DNA of 64,000 nt from Edaphobacter modestus (GTDB taxonomy: Bacteria > Acidobacteriota > Terriglobia > Terriglobales > Acidobacteriaceae): positions 5,580,001-5,644,000 of the forward strand of contig NZ_SHKW01000001.1 of NCBI RefSeq assembly GCF_004217555.1, written 5' to 3'. Shown piece by piece: positions 39,417-48,195 of this stretch (position 1 is its first letter; every line of letters begins with the position of its first letter). Under the pieces are notes generated by a model. That model had not been told where the DNA came from. It searched no databases and saw nothing but the letters and a program-made list of their open reading frames with translations. Position numbers and translations under genes: made by a program.

Positions 39417-41026
39417 TGTCCGCCCATTGCCTCCGGATCAGGCTTGACCCTCTTTTCGGGCAGCCGCATGACGAACGGCAGGGGGATGAGGCAGAAGATG
39501 ACGACGGAGAGGATAAAGAACGCGCTCTCATAGCTCAACATCTGCGCCTGGCGCAGCATCTCCTGGTAGGCGTGCCCGATAGCCATCTGCGTGGCGGCTG
39601 CCGTGGACGTTCCGTGCGAGATCAGCATGGACGTCATGCGATCCATATACAGCCGGTAAGGAACACTGCCGGGGATTACGTTTGCGGCGAGTGCGGCCTG
39701 GTGGACCTGTGAGCTTCTGAAGATATAGGTCGTCAGCAGCGCGGTTCCCATGCTTCCGCCCAGGTTGCGCGCGAAGTTGGAGAGGCTGGAGATCTGGTTG
39801 GTTTTGTCCGCGGGAACGCCTACATAGTTCAGCGTGCTGATGGGGATGAATACAAAGGGCAGGCCGACCACCTGGATCATGCGCCAGAGCGTCACGGTTG
39901 TGAAGGCGGTATTGAGATCGAGCCGCGTGAGGTTGTAGATACCCGCCGCGGTTGCGGCGTAGCCCATCGCCACCATCAGGCGCGGGTCGAATTTACCCAG
40001 CGAACGGCCCGCCACCGCCATCATGATCATCATCACAAAACCGGCGGGGGAGAGTACCATGCCTGCGCGTTCGGCGGTGTATCCCAGAAGCACCTGCAGA
40101 TATTGCGGGATCAGCACCGTGCTCCCGAACAGCACCATGCCCAGGACCAGCTGCAGAAAGACGGCGGTTCCAAAGTTGCGGTTCTTCAGCAGCTTCAGAT
40201 CGACGATGGGATGGGAGTGGTTCCACTCCCAGATGACGAAGGTGATGAGGGTCACGAGTGCGAGGATCGCGCAGGTGACGATCATCTGCGAGCCGAACCA
40301 GTCCTTCTCCTGTCCCTTGTCGAGCGTGAACTCGAGGAAGCCAACGCCGATGGCGACCAGGCCAAGCCCGAAGAAGTCGACCCGTTCGTTGCGGGACTGC
40401 TTCATGCGGACCTTAAGGTGCGGTGGATCTTCCACCATGCGATTGCTGAGGTACAGCGAGAGCAAGCCGACCGGAATGTTGATGAAGAAGATCCAGTGCC
40501 AGTTGAAGCTATCCGTGATCCAGCCGCCGAGCGTAGGTCCGATCGCGGGGGCAACGACTACGGCCATGCCGTAGACGGCAAAGGCCTGCCCGCGCTTTTC
40601 GACAGGGAAGGTGTCGGCGAGGATTGCCTGCTCGCTGGGCGCGAGACCGCCGCCGCCGGCTCCCTGCAGGATACGAGCGATGATGAGCATGGGAAGCGTC
40701 TGCGCGAGACCGCAGAGAAGCGAGCAGATGGTGAACAACGCCACGCAGGTCATGTAGAAGCGCTTGCGTCCGAACCGGTTGGAGAGCCATCCGGAGATGG
40801 GAAGCACGATGGCGCTGGAGACGAGGTAGCTGGTCAGGACCCAGGTGGCTTCGTCCTGGCTGGCGCCGAGTGTGCCGGCCATGTGAGGCAAGGCAACGTT
40901 TGCGATCGAGGTGTCGAGAACCTCCATGAAGGTCGCCAGCGTCACCGTCAGGGCGACGGCCCATGGATTATGGCGCGGCTTCCAGATGGGGGGAGCGAGG
41001 CTCAGCGTAGCGACGGCGGTTGACAT
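39413..41026 (-). CDS. DHA2-type MFS drug/proton efflux transporter (EmrB-like)
   Basis: 537 residues, about 14 membrane helices. The N-terminus includes ATFMEVLDTSIANVALPHMA, the DHA2 signature with the acidic residue in helix 1. Then motif A SGWLSNRFGRKRFYM, motif B RILQGAGGGG and motif C GMAVVVAPAIGPTLGGWI. The adjacent divergent MarR gene and shared 39-bp regulatory region indicate a regulator-pump pair. No EmrA membrane-fusion partner is next to it. Start ATG 41026 lies inside the operator region, so the mRNA leader must be extremely short or the start lies further in. Confidence 0.92.
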   Translation of the reverse strand: MSTAVATLSLAPPIWKPRHNPWAVALTVTLATFMEVLDTSIANVALPHMAGTLGASQDEATWVLTSYLVSSAIVLPISGWLSNRFGRKRFYMTCVALFTICSLLCGLAQTLPMLIIARILQGAGGGGLAPSEQAILADTFPVEKRGQAFAVYGMAVVVAPAIGPTLGGWITDSFNWHWIFFINIPVGLLSLYLSNRMVEDPPHLKVRMKQSRNERVDFFGLGLVAIGVGFLEFTLDKGQEKDWFGSQMIVTCAILALVTLITFVIWEWNHSHPIVDLKLLKNRNFGTAVFLQLVLGMVLFGSTVLIPQYLQVLLGYTAERAGMVLSPAGFVMMIMMAVAGRSLGKFDPRLMVAMGYAATAAGIYNLTRLDLNTAFTTVTLWRMIQVVGLPFVFIPISTLNYVGVPADKTNQISSLSNFARNLGGSMGTALLTTYIFRSSQVHQAALAANVIPGSVPYRLYMDRMTSMLISHGTSTAAATQMAIGHAYQEMLRQAQMLSYESAFFILSVVIFCLIPLPFVMRLPEKRVKPDPEAMGGH

Positions 41027-41063
41027 ATCAGCTTCCTGAGATAATATCAGCTTACTGATATTA
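41025..41063. promoter_or_regulatory. Two tandem palindromic operators between MFS and MarR genes
   Basis: Site 2 is perfect: TAATATCAG-CTTA-CTGATATTA at 41042-41063. Site 1 at 41025-41042 is ATATCAG-CTTC-CTGAGAT, one mismatch in the 7-bp arms. Their centres are 19 bp apart and the two sites fill nearly all of the 39-bp gap. MarR dimers typically bind such inverted repeats, so this is presumably where the neighbouring MarR protein represses both genes. Confidence 0.75.
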
Positions 41064-41065
41064 AT

Positions 41066-41572
41066 TTGGCAAAGAGATCGAACATTTCGAAGCCTGTGGA
41101 CGAGAGTCAGCGGGACCAGCGGTATCAGCAGACCAGGCAGGCGCTACGGGCCATGAAGCGCATCCTGACGCACTTTCGCGTGCTGATGGACGATGAGCTT
41201 CGACCCCAGGGCGTTACCACCGCGCAGATGCAGGTGCTGTTTGCCGTGCGCAATACGCCTGGCAGCTCCGGTGCGCAGCTTGCCCGATCCTGCTACATCA
41301 CTCCGCAGACCACTCAAGCGCTGCTTAAACACCTGGAAGAGGCCGGTTTCATCGTGCGGGGCAAGGACCCGGTGAACGACCGGATCGTTACGGCACGTAT
41401 TACACCTGCGGGAGAGCGGCTCGTGCAGTCGGTCGAAAAGACGGTGCGGGGGTTGCAGGCCGGGCTTTGGCAGGGGGTCACGGACAGTGAGTTGACGCGA
41501 TTCAATGCGTTGCTGGAGCGTTGCCTCTGCAATCTCGATATTGCGGACGAATCGGCCGGGGGCTGCCGCTAG
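41066..41572 (+). CDS. MarR-family transcriptional repressor
   Basis: 168 residues from TTG 41066. Winged helix: LRPQGVTTAQMQVLFAVRNT, QLARSCYITPQTTQALLKHL (recognition helix), then the wing GKDPVNDRIVTARITPAGER. Helices at both ends would form the dimer. It is divergent from the efflux pump and is likely to repress it and itself, being released by the pump substrate. A cysteine (SCYITP) in the recognition region could be redox-sensitive, but this is inference. Its TAG stop shares a CTAG with the convergent methyltransferase. Confidence 0.9.
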   Translation: MAKRSNISKPVDESQRDQRYQQTRQALRAMKRILTHFRVLMDDELRPQGVTTAQMQVLFAVRNTPGSSGAQLARSCYITPQTTQALLKHLEEAGFIVRGKDPVNDRIVTARITPAGERLVQSVEKTVRGLQAGLWQGVTDSELTRFNALLERCLCNLDIADESAGGCR

Positions 41573-42327
41573 GCGCGGGCGGCGAATCGCAGTCTTACAT
41601 AATCGGCAACCCAGTTTCCGTCGCCGTCGCGGAGAATCGGCTGCAGCAGCCGGACGGTCTGGTCGAGCGCGTTCGCACGATCCGCTGGGGACAGCCTGTC
41701 CAGGACGCCATTGCGAAAGGTCTCCAGCCACGCTGTCATGCCGTTTGGAAGCGGAGTCGGTCGCGGAATCAGGTCGATGGACACCACCGTGAATCCAGCG
41801 GCCACGAGCAGGCGCCGATATACGGCTGGAGCCGGATAAAACGATGCCGCCGCCTCTTCGGGGTCGATGCCGTAGGGCTCAAGGACTGCCGATAACGCCG
41901 CGCGAATTGCCGCGATATTACCCTGACCTCCCATCTCCGCCACGAACCTGCCACCGGGTTTGAGCGAGCGATGAATGGATGCCAGCAGGGCTGGATGGCG
42001 ATCTTCGGAGAGCCAGTGCAATGCGGCATTCGAGAAGACCGCGTCAAACTCGTGCCGATAGGGAAGGGCGTCGGCGCTGTGGTGTTCTACGTCGAGGCCT
42101 CGCTTCTTCGCGGCTTCGAGCATCGCCAGGGAGGAGTCCACGCCCTTGACCCGTGCTCCGGCTGCCGCAAGCTGTTCGGTCAGCACGCCATCTCCACAGC
42201 CTACGTCGAGAATGCGCTCTCCGGGCTGCGGGGCAAGCAGATCGACAACAGCTGAAGCAAGTGTTGCGACGAAGCGGCCGTTCGCGGCGTAGGCCTCTGT
42301 ATTCCAACTCTGTCCGGTGGTTTCCAT
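41569..42327 (-). CDS. Class I SAM-dependent methyltransferase (trans-aconitate type)
   Basis: 252 residues from ATG 42327 (METTGQSWNTEAYAANGRFV); 15 codons upstream are open. SAM-binding motif I is RILDVGCGDGVLTEQL; then VKGVDSSLAMLEAA, DAVFSNAALHWL and SLKPGGRFVAEMGG. This is the Tam-like arrangement; E. coli Tam methylates trans-aconitate, but the family is broad and the substrate is unproven. The last 4 bp overlap the MarR gene. Confidence 0.85.
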   Translation of the reverse strand: METTGQSWNTEAYAANGRFVATLASAVVDLLAPQPGERILDVGCGDGVLTEQLAAAGARVKGVDSSLAMLEAAKKRGLDVEHHSADALPYRHEFDAVFSNAALHWLSEDRHPALLASIHRSLKPGGRFVAEMGGQGNIAAIRAALSAVLEPYGIDPEEAAASFYPAPAVYRRLLVAAGFTVVSIDLIPRPTPLPNGMTAWLETFRNGVLDRLSPADRANALDQTVRLLQPILRDGDGNWVADYVRLRFAARA

Positions 42328-42456
42328 GTGAAGGCTATTGTTGCCGCTTCCGGCTGTTCGCGCGAGCAACATTAGAATTTCTTGGCACAGGATAAGCTGT
42401 CTCGGATAGAGACGGCACGGCGTTCCACCGTGTCCTCCGGTTGTGCGAATTGACGG

Positions 42457-42864
42457 CTAGGTGCCGTAGCCTCGGTGTTTCATCTCCAGCAGCTCCTGGT
42501 TGCTGGGCCACGCGATGGTCAAAAGAAACGCCGCGTCTTTTGCGGCCTCGACCTCATGCGGAATCGAGGCGCTCAGCGTCATGAGGCTGCCCTGTGGCAG
42601 ATCGTGAGTTTTGCCCTGAGCGGTGAAGCGGATCTCTCCTTCAAGGACCTGTACGGAGATTGTTCCGTCGGTATGATGCTCCTTCATCCGGGAGCCACGC
42701 TCCATCGTGATCAGAACGGTTCTGAAATCCGCCTTCTTAAACAGGGTCTTTGCGAAATGGCCGGCAGTCCAGGGCTTCTTGCTTCGGGAATCGGCGATCT
42801 CCTGCGTCAGGTCGAATCGCGCAAGATCATCGATCATGTTGCCGTCGTCTCGTGAAGTGGTCAT
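42457..42864 (-). CDS. Cupin-domain protein
   Basis: 135 residues. Cupin motif 1 TMERGSRMKEHHTDGTISVQ, with EHHTDG providing metal-type residues, and motif 2 LPQGSLMTLSASIPHEVEAA. GGAGGAGAG just upstream of ATG 42864 is a strong ribosome site. Probably a small metal-binding beta-barrel; substrate unknown. Divergent from the M20 peptidase, with a 17-bp tandem repeat in the gap. Confidence 0.85.
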   Translation of the reverse strand: MTTSRDDGNMIDDLARFDLTQEIADSRSKKPWTAGHFAKTLFKKADFRTVLITMERGSRMKEHHTDGTISVQVLEGEIRFTAQGKTHDLPQGSLMTLSASIPHEVEAAKDAAFLLTIAWPSNQELLEMKHRGYGT

Positions 42865-42896
42865 CGCTCTTCTCTCCTCCCCGTTCAGGCCAACAT

Positions 42897-42947
42897 CCTA
42901 CGCCTATGGGTGGCCTACGCCTACAGGTGGCCTATGTCTACGGGTTG
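42897..42947 (+). repeat. Three 17-bp tandem units in a divergent promoter region
   Basis: CCTACGCCTATGGGTGG (42897-42913), CCTACGCCTACAGGTGG (42914-42930) and CCTATGTCTACGGGTTG (42931-42947). Exact 17-bp period, unit 3 more diverged. Located between the cupin gene (start 42864, minus) and the M20 peptidase (start 43070, plus). Confidence 0.8.
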
Positions 42948-43069
42948 TTGGATGCGCTCTTTCCGGCTCGGGCTGACTTCGAGGCGCACCGCGTTGCATA
43001 CTTATGATTCGTGCGCTTCCTCTCCTGCATGATGGAGCAGAGCGCACCAAAGGGAAAAGGAGCGATCTC

Positions 43070-44473
43070 ATGGCAGAGAATACGGCGGCGGCAATCGAGT
43101 TTGCGCGCGGCAACCAGCAGCGTTTCGTCGAAGAGCTGAAGGCGCTTTTGCGTATACCGTCGATCTCCACGCTGCCGGAGCATGCCCCGGATGTGCGCCG
43201 CGCCGCGGAGTTCATCGCCGGGGAGCTTCGCCGCATTGGCATGGAGAACGTTCGCCTGGTTGAGACCGTGACCGACGGCCATCCCGACGGCCATCCGCTG
43301 GTGTATGCCGACTGGCTTCACGCGGGAGAGGGGGTTCCCACCGTACTCTGCTATGGCCACTACGACGTGCAGCCTGCGGAGCCCCTGGACGAGTGGACAA
43401 CGCCGCCGTTTGAGCCTGCGGAACGGAATGGCAATCTTTATGCCCGCGGAGCCGTCGACGACAAGGGTCAGATGTGGATGCACGTGAAGGCGCTCGAGTC
43501 GCTGTTTGACGCACACCAGGGCAAGTTGCCCGTCAATGTTCGCGTTCTTATTGAAGGGGAAGAGGAGGTGGGCGGCGAGGGAATCGCATGGTTTGTGCGG
43601 GAGCACGGTGGTCAGCTTCGTGCCGACGTAGTGCTCATCAGCGATACCGATATGTTCGCTCCCGACCTTCCCACGCTGTATGTCGGTCTGCGCGGCATGA
43701 TCTATACGGAGCTCGAGGTCCGTGGCGCCCGAACGGATCTCCACTCCGGTATGTACGGTGGAGCAGCGCCGAACCCCTTTGTCGCGCTCGCTCAGATGAT
43801 CGCGAAGCTCAAGAATGAGGATGGACGCATCCTGATTCCTGGCTTCTACGACAAGGTCGCTGCACCCAGTTCCGATGAACTCAGAACGTGGAAGACCCTG
43901 GCCTTCGATGAGGAGCGCTATCGAGAGAACCAGATCGGCTCTCGTGAGCTGATCGGTGAGCCAGAGTATGGCGTGCTGGAGCGTATCTGGACTCGGCCCA
44001 CGCTCGATGTGCATGGAATGCCGGGGGGGTTCATCGGAGCAGGAGCGAAGACGGTCATCCCCGCAAAAGCTGTTGCCAAGATCAGCATGCGCCTTGTGCC
44101 GGATCAGGTGCCGGCGGAGATCTTCGCTCAGTACAAGGCCTACGTTGAATCCATCGTCCCTCGCGGGGTCGAGGTTACAGTCCGATTAATCCACTCCGCC
44201 GATCCGATCGTCGTTTCGACCGACAATCCTTACGTCAAAGCTGCCACCAGCGCCATGCATGAGGTCTTTGCTACGGAGACGGTCTTCGTGCGCAGCGGTG
44301 CCTCCATTCCCGTCGTGGGTGATTTCGTGCGCGAGCTTAACATGCCTACACTGCTGATGGGCTTCGGCCTGCCGGATGACAATCTGCACGCGCCCAACGA
44401 GAAGTTTCACCTTGCAAACTTTCATCGCGGCATCGAATCGATCGTGCGTTTTCTCGCCAAAGTCGGTGCCTGA
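43070..44473 (+). CDS. M20-family metallopeptidase / dipeptidase
   Basis: 467 residues from ATG 43070, AGGAG eight bases upstream. VPTVLCYGHYDVQPAEPLDE gives the first metal histidine and aspartate; LYARGAVDDKGQMWMHVKAL the bridging aspartate; LIEGEEEVGG the general-base glutamates; ISDTDMFAPDLPTLYVGLRG another ligand; a dimerisation (lid) domain follows (TDLHSGMYGGAAPNPF); HAPNEKFHLANF provides the last histidine. This is the CNDP-like branch that hydrolyses dipeptides or other amides. The stop overlaps the mobA start (TGATG). Confidence 0.92.
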   Translation: MAENTAAAIEFARGNQQRFVEELKALLRIPSISTLPEHAPDVRRAAEFIAGELRRIGMENVRLVETVTDGHPDGHPLVYADWLHAGEGVPTVLCYGHYDVQPAEPLDEWTTPPFEPAERNGNLYARGAVDDKGQMWMHVKALESLFDAHQGKLPVNVRVLIEGEEEVGGEGIAWFVREHGGQLRADVVLISDTDMFAPDLPTLYVGLRGMIYTELEVRGARTDLHSGMYGGAAPNPFVALAQMIAKLKNEDGRILIPGFYDKVAAPSSDELRTWKTLAFDEERYRENQIGSRELIGEPEYGVLERIWTRPTLDVHGMPGGFIGAGAKTVIPAKAVAKISMRLVPDQVPAEIFAQYKAYVESIVPRGVEVTVRLIHSADPIVVSTDNPYVKAATSAMHEVFATETVFVRSGASIPVVGDFVRELNMPTLLMGFGLPDDNLHAPNEKFHLANFHRGIESIVRFLAKVGA

Positions 44474-45195
44474 TGAACGGAACTTCGCTCGCAGCCTATG
44501 TTCTGGCCGGGGGCAGAAGCTCGCGTATGGGGCGGGATAAAGCCCTGCTTCCGCTTGCAGGCAGGCCTCTCATCGAACATGCGGTTTCGAAACTTCGGCG
44601 CCTGACCCCGAATGTCTCCATTCTTGGCAGTCGGCCGGAGCTTGCGTCCTTCGCTCCGCTGGTGCCCGATCTTCGTGAGAGCTGTGGCCCGCTGGGAGGT
44701 ATGGAAGCGGCACTCACGCACACAAGTCAGGAATGGACCATGATCGTTCCGGTCGATATGCCGTTTTTGCCGGCGGCCTTGCTACGGCGCTGGGCTGGCG
44801 GTGTCCTCAGGCAGCAAGGAGCGAGGGCTGGAATCTTTATTGTGGATGAAGTTCCGCAGCCAACGCTGTGCCTCCTCCATCGGGAGATGCTGCCTTTGCT
44901 TTCCGCCGCGGCCACGCAGGGCCGGTACAAGCTCTATCCGGCGATCGAGGAAGCTGCCCGCACACTCGCTCATCGGCGCAGCGTCATGCTGGAAGAGGTT
45001 TTTCTTCGCCATCCATGGACGCAGGAAGACGCGCTCTCCTTGTTTGAAGAACTTGGAGGGGACGGCTGGGAAGGGGATCGTGAGAGCATTCTTACCCCGG
45101 CTCAGCGAGCTGCATCGCATCTCTGGTTTGAGAATTTGAATACGCCAGAGGAATTTGCGGAGGCGCTGCAGCATCTTGATGCTCTGGACGGTTGA
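44473..45195 (+). CDS. mobA: Molybdenum cofactor guanylyltransferase-like protein
   Basis: 240 residues. AAYVLAGGRSSRMGRDKALL is the nucleotidyltransferase signature LAGGxSxRMGxDK; DLRESCGPLGGMEAAL and VPVDMPFLPAALL (metal aspartate in VDMPF) complete the MobA core. MobA adds GMP to molybdopterin. The C-terminal 50 residues are longer than in classical MobA (about 195 aa), and no other moco gene is nearby, so a related nucleotidyltransferase role is possible. Cotranscribed with the peptidase by a 1-bp overlap. Confidence 0.82.
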   Translation: MNGTSLAAYVLAGGRSSRMGRDKALLPLAGRPLIEHAVSKLRRLTPNVSILGSRPELASFAPLVPDLRESCGPLGGMEAALTHTSQEWTMIVPVDMPFLPAALLRRWAGGVLRQQGARAGIFIVDEVPQPTLCLLHREMLPLLSAAATQGRYKLYPAIEEAARTLAHRRSVMLEEVFLRHPWTQEDALSLFEELGGDGWEGDRESILTPAQRAASHLWFENLNTPEEFAEALQHLDALDG

Positions 45196-45251
45196 GAAAC
45201 CCCGAGCCCTGGTGGGTGTATCCGATGCAACAATAGGGAAGAGGAAGACAA

Positions 45252-46274
45252 ATGGCTCGCGATCGATCGGAGAATCAGCAGTACGGCTCTACCCGGCAGC
45301 ACGAAGCTTCGGAGCACGAGAAGCGGGACCTCTTCGGAAAAGATGATTCCGAAGGGGCGGCGCACGTCTCGGATGATCGTCTTGAAGCGCGTTCCGAAGC
45401 CGAGGCCCCGCTTATCTCCGATGTGTCTGCCGATGTCGCACCTGTCGTGGAAGAGTTCATGGGGCAGGCGGCGCAGCAGAACGAGGCCGCGGCCGAAGCG
45501 GTTCCCGAGACCCGCAATAAGCCTGGCTCTTACATCTCCTTCGAGCATGTCTCGAAGTCTTTCGACGGTTTTGTTGTTCTCGAGGATGTCAGCTTCTGCG
45601 TACTTCCCGGAGAGACGCTCTGCATTCTGGGGCGAAGCGGTGTCGGAAAGTCGGTGTCGCTGCATATGCTGATGGGGTTCCTGAAGCCGGATAGCGGAAC
45701 CATCCGTGTGGCGGGAGATGACATCACGAGCTACGACGAGCGAAAGATGCAGATCGTCCGGCGCAAATTGACGATGGTCTTTCAGAACGGCGCGCTCTTT
45801 GATTCCATCACGGTGGGGGAGAATGTCGCGTTCCCCCTGCGTGAGCGTGGCGAGCTTACAGAGGAGCAGATCCTGCAGGTGGTTAAGGGCCTGCTCGAGA
45901 TGGTCGGTGTGGCGGGCATGGAAGACATTCTGCCCTCCGACCTTTCCACGGGCATGAAGCGTTCGGTTGCGATTGCGCGTGCTCTTGCCGCACAGCCGGA
46001 GGCCATTCTTTATGACGAGCCGACGACGATGGTCGATCCGCTGATGGCGCACCTGCTCGGCGATCTGATCGAGCGGCTGAAGCAGCAGCTTCATCTCACA
46101 AGCATCGTCGTCACGCACGATATGCGATTTGCCAAGAAGCTTGCCGACCGCGTTGTGTTTTTGCATGCGGGGAAGGCACATTTTTTTGGAACGATGGAAG
46201 AGATGGAAAAGAGCGACGATCCGATTCTGCGCGAATTTCTTCAGCTTGATGAACTTGTCATGCCAAATTCATAA
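45252..46274 (+). CDS. ABC transporter ATPase, MlaF/Ttg2A type, with long acidic N-terminus
   Basis: 340 residues. Residues 1-90 are acidic, low-complexity and probably disordered. The ATPase begins ISFEHVSKSFDGFVVLEDVS: Walker A LGRSGVGKSVSLHML, Q-loop MVFQNGALFDSITVGENVAF, signature LSTGMKRSVAIARAL, Walker B AILYDEPTTMVDPL, H-loop VVTHD. FQNGALFDS and LSTGM are characteristic of Mla lipid-transport ATPases. Unusually, no MlaE permease or MlaD gene is next to it. Its normal role would be retrograde phospholipid transport. Confidence 0.85.
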   Translation: MARDRSENQQYGSTRQHEASEHEKRDLFGKDDSEGAAHVSDDRLEARSEAEAPLISDVSADVAPVVEEFMGQAAQQNEAAAEAVPETRNKPGSYISFEHVSKSFDGFVVLEDVSFCVLPGETLCILGRSGVGKSVSLHMLMGFLKPDSGTIRVAGDDITSYDERKMQIVRRKLTMVFQNGALFDSITVGENVAFPLRERGELTEEQILQVVKGLLEMVGVAGMEDILPSDLSTGMKRSVAIARALAAQPEAILYDEPTTMVDPLMAHLLGDLIERLKQQLHLTSIVVTHDMRFAKKLADRVVFLHAGKAHFFGTMEEMEKSDDPILREFLQLDELVMPNS

Positions 46275-46629
46275 ACGACGACCTTTCGCCGCAACGCGCA
46301 TCCAATCAAATATGCCTCAGAAAGTTATCAACAGCCATTCCCCTTTAGTGGAATCGCAAAGGTTACATTTTTGCTCTACAACAGAGTTGGCATTCAGTTG
46401 CGTGGGGCGATTGTTACCGATAAACTACTGTATAGATGGAGTTAACTCCCCAAGTAACGACAGCAGAAGTTCGCAAAGAGTTTGCAAAGCAACTTTCCGT
46501 TTCAGCCTTGTGTCAAACTGACTAATTGATATTTTCTGTTGGTTAAGACGTCCCTGTCTTTTTTTTGTCATGTGGACGGTCACCGCCAACCTTTCAAGCC
46601 TGGGAACCCTGGTTGCAGGGCGTGAGATT
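46275..46629. other. A+T-rich regulatory gap upstream of the exopolysaccharide gene
   Basis: About 355 bp with lower GC than its neighbours. It holds the perfect 12-bp palindrome GGAGTTAACTCC (46438-46449) and a poly-T run (46559-46566) after a weak 4-bp stem AGAC/GTCT. No gene seen. Confidence 0.5.
46438..46449. promoter_or_regulatory. Perfect 12-bp palindrome
   Basis: GGAGTTAACTCC in an A+T-rich gap about 180 bp upstream of the sugar transferase start. Could be a protein-binding site; no family assigned. Confidence 0.35.
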
Positions 46630-48144
46630 ATGGCGACTCCAGACTATCTACAGCAAGTAATTGTCTCAGGACGAAAGTCATCTGTTAAAGGAAGTCGAGA
46701 TCAGGTGGGGCCGATTGGAGTTTTTCGTCGCCCCTCGGTGACGAGCCTCTTCTGGGCTTCGCTCGACCTTATGACAGTGTTGCTCGCTGGCCTACTGGCG
46801 CTGCGAGTTCACACTGCGATTCCAGCGCAGCTTCCGGCTTATTCGGTCGTTCCCAGTCTGCTGCATGCTTCGCCGCACACGATGCTGTTTTATGTGTTGT
46901 GGTATGCACTGTGCATCATCTTCTTTTCGCGCTCGTATGGGCTCTATGGGCCTATTCAGGGACGGAGCGGCTTACACGAGCAACGCATGACCATTCAGGG
47001 CTCGCTGACCGCGGGTCTGGTCCTCTGCGGAACGCTGTATCTCTCCAATGGCAACGCGGTCTCGCGCATGGTTGTGATGCTGACGGTCGTCATTTCGACA
47101 GCGTTGCTCTGCATGCGCCGCGCTCTTCAAAGAAGAAGCTTCTATCGCCGCAGCCTTGCGGGCATCGAGACTCGCAACGTGCTGATCGTAGGAGCGGGAC
47201 GCGTAGGGCACGCGTTGCGCAATCATCTGGACTCTCTCCAGCACCTCGGATTTCGCTTCAAGGGATTCGTGGCTCTCACAGAGAGGGAAGCCGAGCTTGG
47301 CGATGCGGATGTCGTCGGTGATGTTCGAAACTGCCTCTCACTGGCCAGATCTCTTTTTGTAGACGAAATCTTCTTCTCTGTACCCGGCGACAAAAAACTC
47401 ATCATCAGTACGGTCGAAGAGGCAAGGCAGGCGGGCATCGACGTCCGGGTCGTGCCTGATCTCTACGATGGTCTCGCCTGGAATGCTCAGGTCGAATATA
47501 TCGGCCAGTTTCCAACCATTCCTCTCCATCGCCGTGACTTTCCGATTGGAGCCTTCCTGCTCAAGCGGGTGCTCGACATTACGCTCTCGTCGATCGCGCT
47601 GGCTGTGTTGTCGCCTATTATGCTGGCGATTGCTATCGCGGTTCGTCTGGACTCCAAAGGCAGCATCTTTTACCGTGCGCATCGCATCGGGCGCAAAGGC
47701 CGCACCTTCGCCTGCTACAAGTTCCGCACCATGGTCAACGATGCCGACAAGCTGAAAGAGCAGCTGGCTCACATGAATGAGCGCGACAGCGTGCTGTTCA
47801 AGATCTCCAACGATCCTCGCATTACTCGTGTGGGGCGTCGTTTGCGGAAGTATTCTCTCGATGAGCTGCCGCAGTTTTACAACGTTCTTCGTGGCGATAT
47901 GAGTCTTGTCGGTCCGCGGCCTCCGATTGCGCGGGAGGTCGAGCAGTACGACCTCGACCACCTTCGCCGCCTCGATGTTCTGCCTGGAATTACGGGTCTC
48001 TGGCAGGTAGAGGCGCGGCAGGATCCCTCTTTCGACAGCTATATCTCTCTGGATACGGCCTATGTCGAAAACTGGAGCCTGTGGCTCGACATGAAGATCC
48101 TTGCGCGTACCCTCGGCGTGGTCTTCGCCGGAACGGGAAGCTAG
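46630..48144 (+). CDS. Exopolysaccharide-initiating sugar phosphotransferase (WcaJ/PglC type)
   Basis: 504 residues from ATG 46630; ATG 46570 is possible but lacks a ribosome site. Four or five N-terminal helices, a Rossmann-like CoA-binding-type domain with RNVLIVGAGRVGHALRNHLD, a fifth membrane hairpin (LDITLSSIALAVLSPIMLAI) and the catalytic bacterial sugar-transferase domain: KGRTFACYKFRTMVNDADKL, RRLRKYSLDELPQFYNVLRG, DMSLVGPRPP with the D-E pair. It transfers a sugar-1-phosphate, typically glucose or galactose, from UDP-sugar to undecaprenyl phosphate. No other biosynthesis genes adjoin. Confidence 0.9.
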   Translation: MATPDYLQQVIVSGRKSSVKGSRDQVGPIGVFRRPSVTSLFWASLDLMTVLLAGLLALRVHTAIPAQLPAYSVVPSLLHASPHTMLFYVLWYALCIIFFSRSYGLYGPIQGRSGLHEQRMTIQGSLTAGLVLCGTLYLSNGNAVSRMVVMLTVVISTALLCMRRALQRRSFYRRSLAGIETRNVLIVGAGRVGHALRNHLDSLQHLGFRFKGFVALTEREAELGDADVVGDVRNCLSLARSLFVDEIFFSVPGDKKLIISTVEEARQAGIDVRVVPDLYDGLAWNAQVEYIGQFPTIPLHRRDFPIGAFLLKRVLDITLSSIALAVLSPIMLAIAIAVRLDSKGSIFYRAHRIGRKGRTFACYKFRTMVNDADKLKEQLAHMNERDSVLFKISNDPRITRVGRRLRKYSLDELPQFYNVLRGDMSLVGPRPPIAREVEQYDLDHLRRLDVLPGITGLWQVEARQDPSFDSYISLDTAYVENWSLWLDMKILARTLGVVFAGTGS

Positions 48145-48195
48145 GTCTGGCCGCCTCCTTCGCTCGCTGGGTGAGGGAGGCGTTAGACTAAAGAC

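Noticed and set aside
46335..46345. TTATCAACA as a DnaA box or origin
   Set aside because: A single near-match with one deviation and no cluster or neighbouring dnaA/gyr genes.
48152..48182. Hairpin between the sugar transferase and nadE
   Set aside because: CGCCTCC/GGAGGCG pairs only across a long loop without a T-run; too weak to call a terminator.
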